From positions 1 to 17,059 of the forward strand of contig CAYZQE010000055.1 in NCBI GenBank assembly GCA_964480635.1: a stretch of 17,059 nucleotides of DNA. The letters run 5' to 3'. The DNA comes from CAYZQE01 sp964480635. Lineage in GTDB: Bacteria > Pseudomonadota > Gammaproteobacteria > GCA-001735895. Below the pieces are notes generated by a model. That model was given only the letters and a program-made list of their open reading frames with translations. It searched no databases and was not told the origin of the DNA. Every line of letters starts with the position of its first letter. Positions within the stretch are counted from its first letter, which is position 1. A program made the translations under genes and the position numbers. Of this stretch, positions 13,708 through 17,059 are shown piece after piece.

Positions 13708-16700
13708 TCAAAGTAATGCGTCTAACTCTATGGGTTCTCCAATACTGTTTCCTTGAATATAGTCTACGCCGATTGCCTTTAATAGAGTGTTAGTTTGATC
13801 ATTAGGTGAATAATCAGCAATGGTTTTTTTGCCGATAATATGAGAAATCTCATTGATCGATTTTACCATGGCTCTATCAATGAGGTTATGTTCTATTTCT
13901 TTAACTAATTGACCGTCAATCTTGATAGTGTCAACCGGTAAGTTTTTCAAGTAAGAAAATGATGATAAGCCACTACCAAAATTATCCAATGAAAATGAAC
14001 AGCCTTGAGAGCTGAGGGAGTTAATTAATGCTTGGGTGTGCTTTAAGTCGATGACAGCAACCGTTTCGTTAATTTCAAAGCAGAGGCGACTGGCATCAAT
14101 GTTTTCTTTCTTAATGAGTTGAGTAAGCCAAGGTGTAAAGGTGATATCGAGAGTTTGCCCAGAAAGGTTGATTGCAAATTGAGCTGTATTTTCTAAATGC
14201 CTATTCATCCATTCGAATGTTTTTGTTATGACCCAGCGGTCAATTTTAGGCATTAGATTGAGTCGTTCGGCATCGCTAATGAAGCTACGAGAAGGAATGA
14301 TTTCATTCTGTTCGCCTCTTAAACGTAATAATATTTCATAATTATTGATACTATTACTTTCTATATGCAATATAGGCTGTGCAAAAAGCATAAAATGATC
14401 ATCTTTAAGGGCGTCAGTTAATGTTGTCAACCAATTATGCTTAATGATATCAATGTGCTTTTCTAATTCGCCAACATGATATAAGTGAACGTGTTGACGG
14501 CCTTCTTCTTTTGCTAAAAAGCATGCCGTATCAATACTTGTCATGATTTCGTCAAAAGGAATTTCTTGTTCGTTTATTTCAACTAAGCCAACGCTTGCAC
14601 CAACCTTAAAAATTTTATTTTCCCAGTTAAATTCATAGTCTGCAATAGATTGAATGAGTCCATTTAAGATAGCTTTTGCTTTATGAGAAGGGCATTGTTC
14701 AAAAATAATACCAAACTCATCGCCGCCAACGCGAGCTAAAAAATCAGTGCGACGCAGTTGTTTTTCGATTAAGTCGCTTATGGCGCGTAATAATTGGTCG
14801 CCAGCTGCATGACCGCATTGATCGTTTATGTGTTTGAAATTATCTAAATCTAAATAGGCAATGGTATGATTATTACCTAAATAAGGTTTATCAATGAGCT
14901 TTTTGATCTGAAATTCAAACTCTGTTCGGTTGTAAAGCCCAGTCAATGAATCATGGCTGGCTTGCTGCATCAAAAATTGATGGGCAGTATGTTCATCCGT
15001 GATATCTTGATGAATGCTGAGTACATGCTGGCTATTTGAATGTTTATCAAGCAAAGAGGCAATGGTTTGTTTGCACCAATAAACGTCGCCATTGGGCTTA
15101 ATGCCCATGTATTCTCGTTGGCTCTCGCCTAAGCTTAAGCTGTAATCCCAATCAAACTCTTGAGTATTTGTATCGCTAGCATCTTGTACTAAATCGCTGA
15201 GGTATTCCCCTAAAATATTACTTTCTAACTCACCAATATAGTCACAAAAATAAGGGTTTGCATATTCGATAACACCTTTTAATGACGTGATGACAATGCC
15301 ATTAGGGCTACTTTCGACGGCGTTGGATAATTTATTTAATTGTTTATTATTATGGTCTCTTTCAAACGAGATACAGGCCAATGCTGCTGTCACTGACATG
15401 AGCTGTTGTTCGTGAGTGCTGGGTGAGCGAGATTGAGCTAAAGTAATGGTTAAAACACCTAATATTTCTTTTTGATGCGACAAAATAGGCGTGGCCCAAT
15501 AAGCCTGAGTATCACTCAATTGAGCGCGTAATGAATCGTCAATCTGTTCTATAATTTGTTGTTTTTCAGTCTTAAGGACATCAATGCTTGGGTTTAAATT
15601 ATTATTCAAACTTAAGCTTGAAAAATAATGTTCGGCTTCATCGCTCATGCTAGATGCAGCCGCTAATGAAATTTGTTGATTATTCTTATCATAGGCGGTG
15701 ATGGATGCATTAGCGCCTTCAAAAACTTGGTTTTCAGCATAGAGGCATAATTGAGTAAGAATGAGTTCAAGAGGCTCATCTTTAGCAATCATTTCTAAAA
15801 CGCGACTTTGCATTTTTATTAAAATTTGCTGTTGCTGTTGCTGCTGAATTTGTTCAAAAAGTTGATCATTGATTTTTTGAAGCTGCGCTGATTTTTTATT
15901 AACAATCGACTCGGTATAGAGTTTTTTAGCCGTTAAGCTTAATAAGCCAAGTGTTGATGCCGCTGTGAATAATAAGCTGCTTAAAAATAACCACCATGTA
16001 TTCCAGCTAGAGTATAGGTTGACATAAGCGGCATTCCCTTTGAGCTTTAATGTCCAAAATGTATTTTTATAAGTCGTTAAGCTTTCGGCAACTGGCGTGA
16101 AATAAGCGGTTTCAGTCTCTGTGTCATCTTTAGGCGTATGTTGAAATAAAGTGGTAGATTGATTGTTTTTAGTGCCTATCAATTGAACGCTGACATGCTT
16201 TAAATTAAGTTTTGTTATTATTTTTTGTAGTAAATAGTTTAAGTCAATATCAACATAAGCGACACCACCTAAGTGTTCAGAAGCGCATAAGTTATCGATG
16301 CTTGAGATGCTCGCTTCAATGTTTCGGTAAAGTGAATAAATATTGTTTTGATGATTATGAACCTCTAAATAAGAGCCTATCGTACATTCTTCGTATTGCT
16401 CTTGAATCACCCTAATAGGGCTTTCCTTTAATTGAAATTGATAAGGCTTTAATGTATGGAATGTATATTGAGACTCGGTTTTGGTATTGATTAAATCGGC
16501 GAAACCAAACCAGCCATAGCCATACGAAGTATCATCCTTTTTTAAATTGAGCTTTTTTAAAAAACCTTTAATTTCGTTCGGTGTTGCATGATAAGTGCTT
16601 AAAAAGAAAATATTGATGGCTTGTAAGCTTTTTTCGTATTGTTTAAAAACATGTTCAATTTCATTATTAAAAATCCGATTGGTTTGTAATAAGCGCTGAG

Positions 16701-17059
16701 TTAATTGTTCATGTTCTCGGCTTTGAGCGAATTGCATCATAGAGAATGAAAGAAATGTAAGTATCGTTAGCGATAGGCCAACTGAGATACGTCGTTGTCG
16801 CCATTCTTTTGTTTGTGAAAACAAAGCGAACATGAGTGGTGTGACGATTAATACACCAAAACTGTCACCCATCCACCAAATAAACCATGCTGATAAGACG
16901 TTTTCTTCAGGAATACTTTGAGACATATATAACAGGAACACAGAAAGTGTCGATGAAACAAGGCTCAAAAGAGGCGTTAATGTAAAAAAATTAATAATGT
17001 CTTTTTCACGGACTAAAGAGAATGAGCCAGTAAACTTAGGGCTTAATATCTTGTAAGTA
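13708..17059 (-). CDS. Membrane c-di-GMP signalling protein MASE1-CHASE-GAF-PAS-GGDEF-EAL (N-terminus outside window)
   Basis: A large sensor diguanylate cyclase whose frame stays open to the right edge, so the true start lies beyond it. A TTG at 16968 is only an internal codon; positions below count from it. In order: the end of an integral-membrane MASE1 sensor (to about 80, with FIWWMGDSFGVLIVTP), a periplasmic CHASE-like domain (about 85-320), a membrane helix (about 325-347), a glutamine-rich coil (360-385, seven Q in a row at 375-381), GAF (about 388-535), PAS (about 542-655), GGDEF (about 662-830) and EAL (about 840-1080). The active site GGDEF (748-752) and inhibitory RxxD (R739-D742) are intact. 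In EAL, E878, N934, E968, D995, K1016 and Q1072 remain, but DDFG is DNFG (N996) and the TIAE glutamate is D1052, suggesting weak or no phosphodiesterase activity. Confidence 0.9.
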   Translation of the reverse strand, partial: TYKILSPKFTGSFSLVREKDIINFFTLTPLLSLVSSTLSVFLLYMSQSIPEENVLSAWFIWWMGDSFGVLIVTPLMFALFSQTKEWRQRRISVGLSLTILTFLSFSMMQFAQSREHEQLTQRLLQTNRIFNNEIEHVFKQYEKSLQAINIFFLSTYHATPNEIKGFLKKLNLKKDDTSYGYGWFGFADLINTKTESQYTFHTLKPYQFQLKESPIRVIQEQYEECTIGSYLEVHNHQNNIYSLYRNIEASISSIDNLCASEHLGGVAYVDIDLNYLLQKIITKLNLKHVSVQLIGTKNNQSTTLFQHTPKDDTETETAYFTPVAESLTTYKNTFWTLKLKGNAAYVNLYSSWNTWWLFLSSLLFTAASTLGLLSLTAKKLYTESIVNKKSAQLQKINDQLFEQIQQQQQQQILIKMQSRVLEMIAKDEPLELILTQLCLYAENQVFEGANASITAYDKNNQQISLAAASSMSDEAEHYFSSLSLNNNLNPSIDVLKTEKQQIIEQIDDSLRAQLSDTQAYWATPILSHQKEILGVLTITLAQSRSPSTHEQQLMSVTAALACISFERDHNNKQLNKLSNAVESSPNGIVITSLKGVIEYANPYFCDYIGELESNILGEYLSDLVQDASDTNTQEFDWDYSLSLGESQREYMGIKPNGDVYWCKQTIASLLDKHSNSQHVLSIHQDITDEHTAHQFLMQQASHDSLTGLYNRTEFEFQIKKLIDKPYLGNNHTIAYLDLDNFKHINDQCGHAAGDQLLRAISDLIEKQLRRTDFLARVGGDEFGIIFEQCPSHKAKAILNGLIQSIADYEFNWENKIFKVGASVGLVEINEQEIPFDEIMTSIDTACFLAKEEGRQHVHLYHVGELEKHIDIIKHNWLTTLTDALKDDHFMLFAQPILHIESNSINNYEILLRLRGEQNEIIPSRSFISDAERLNLMPKIDRWVITKTFEWMNRHLENTAQFAINLSGQTLDITFTPWLTQLIKKENIDASRLCFEINETVAVIDLKHTQALINSLSSQGCSFSLDNFGSGLSSFSYLKNLPVDTIKIDGQLVKEIEHNLIDRAMVKSINEISHIIGKKTIADYSPNDQTNTLLKAIGVDYIQGNSIGEPIELDALL

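Noticed and set aside
16966..16968. TTG as the true start of the c-di-GMP signalling gene
   Set aside because: The frame continues open to the right edge with MASE1-like sequence (including SLVREKDIINFF), so the gene starts outside the window.

Overview
The window is an AT-rich stretch of a gammaproteobacterial chromosome. Evidence for this is the ftsY-ftsE-ftsX-rpoH order, the rsmD/ftsY neighbourhood, an Allochromatium-type ferredoxin beside coaD, and the aerobic cytochrome c oxidase assembly cluster with DUF2909 and DUF2970 companions. The low GC and gene set would fit a Thiotrichales/Piscirickettsiaceae-like lineage, but that placement is a weak guess. Coding density is high, no gap exceeds 300 bases, and I see no tRNA, rRNA, insertion sequence, phage gene or CRISPR array.

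Region 1 (1-3141) is the tail of a cytochrome c oxidase locus. It holds the C-terminal part of subunit III, a DUF2909 small membrane protein on the opposite strand, and then a plus-strand run of SURF1, an Sco-like thioredoxin-fold protein, heme O synthase (cyoE/ctaB) and a DUF2970 membrane protein. Heme A synthase (ctaA/COX15), which often sits just before cyoE, is not here. A 25-bp-stem bidirectional terminator closes the cluster.

Region 2 (3256-7681, minus strand) is the ftsY-ftsE-ftsX block (SRP receptor and cell-division ABC complex), followed by a two-receiver response regulator and rpoH (heat-shock sigma factor). The response regulator interrupts the usual ftsX-rpoH adjacency, and its first receiver lacks the phospho-accepting aspartate. 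A perfect CIRCE operator (TTAGCACTC-N9-GAGTGCTAA) lies between the regulator and rpoH, implying that the HrcA repressor controls the heat-shock sigma factor. This is the most notable regulatory signal in the window.

Region 3 (7749-11717, plus strand) is a tightly packed run: a catalytic M16 zinc peptidase, its non-catalytic M16 partner, rsmD (16S rRNA methyltransferase), coaD (coenzyme A synthesis) and a 2[4Fe-4S] ferredoxin. The first three genes overlap by 1 and 8 bases, suggesting one transcript.

Region 4 (11795-17059, minus strand) contains a large membrane-bound c-di-GMP protein (MASE1-CHASE-GAF-PAS-GGDEF-EAL) that runs off the right edge. Its GGDEF site and inhibitory site are intact, but its EAL metal site is altered. 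After it come pgi (glucose-6-phosphate isomerase) and a small exported-protein ORF of 43 residues that may be complete or a gene remnant.
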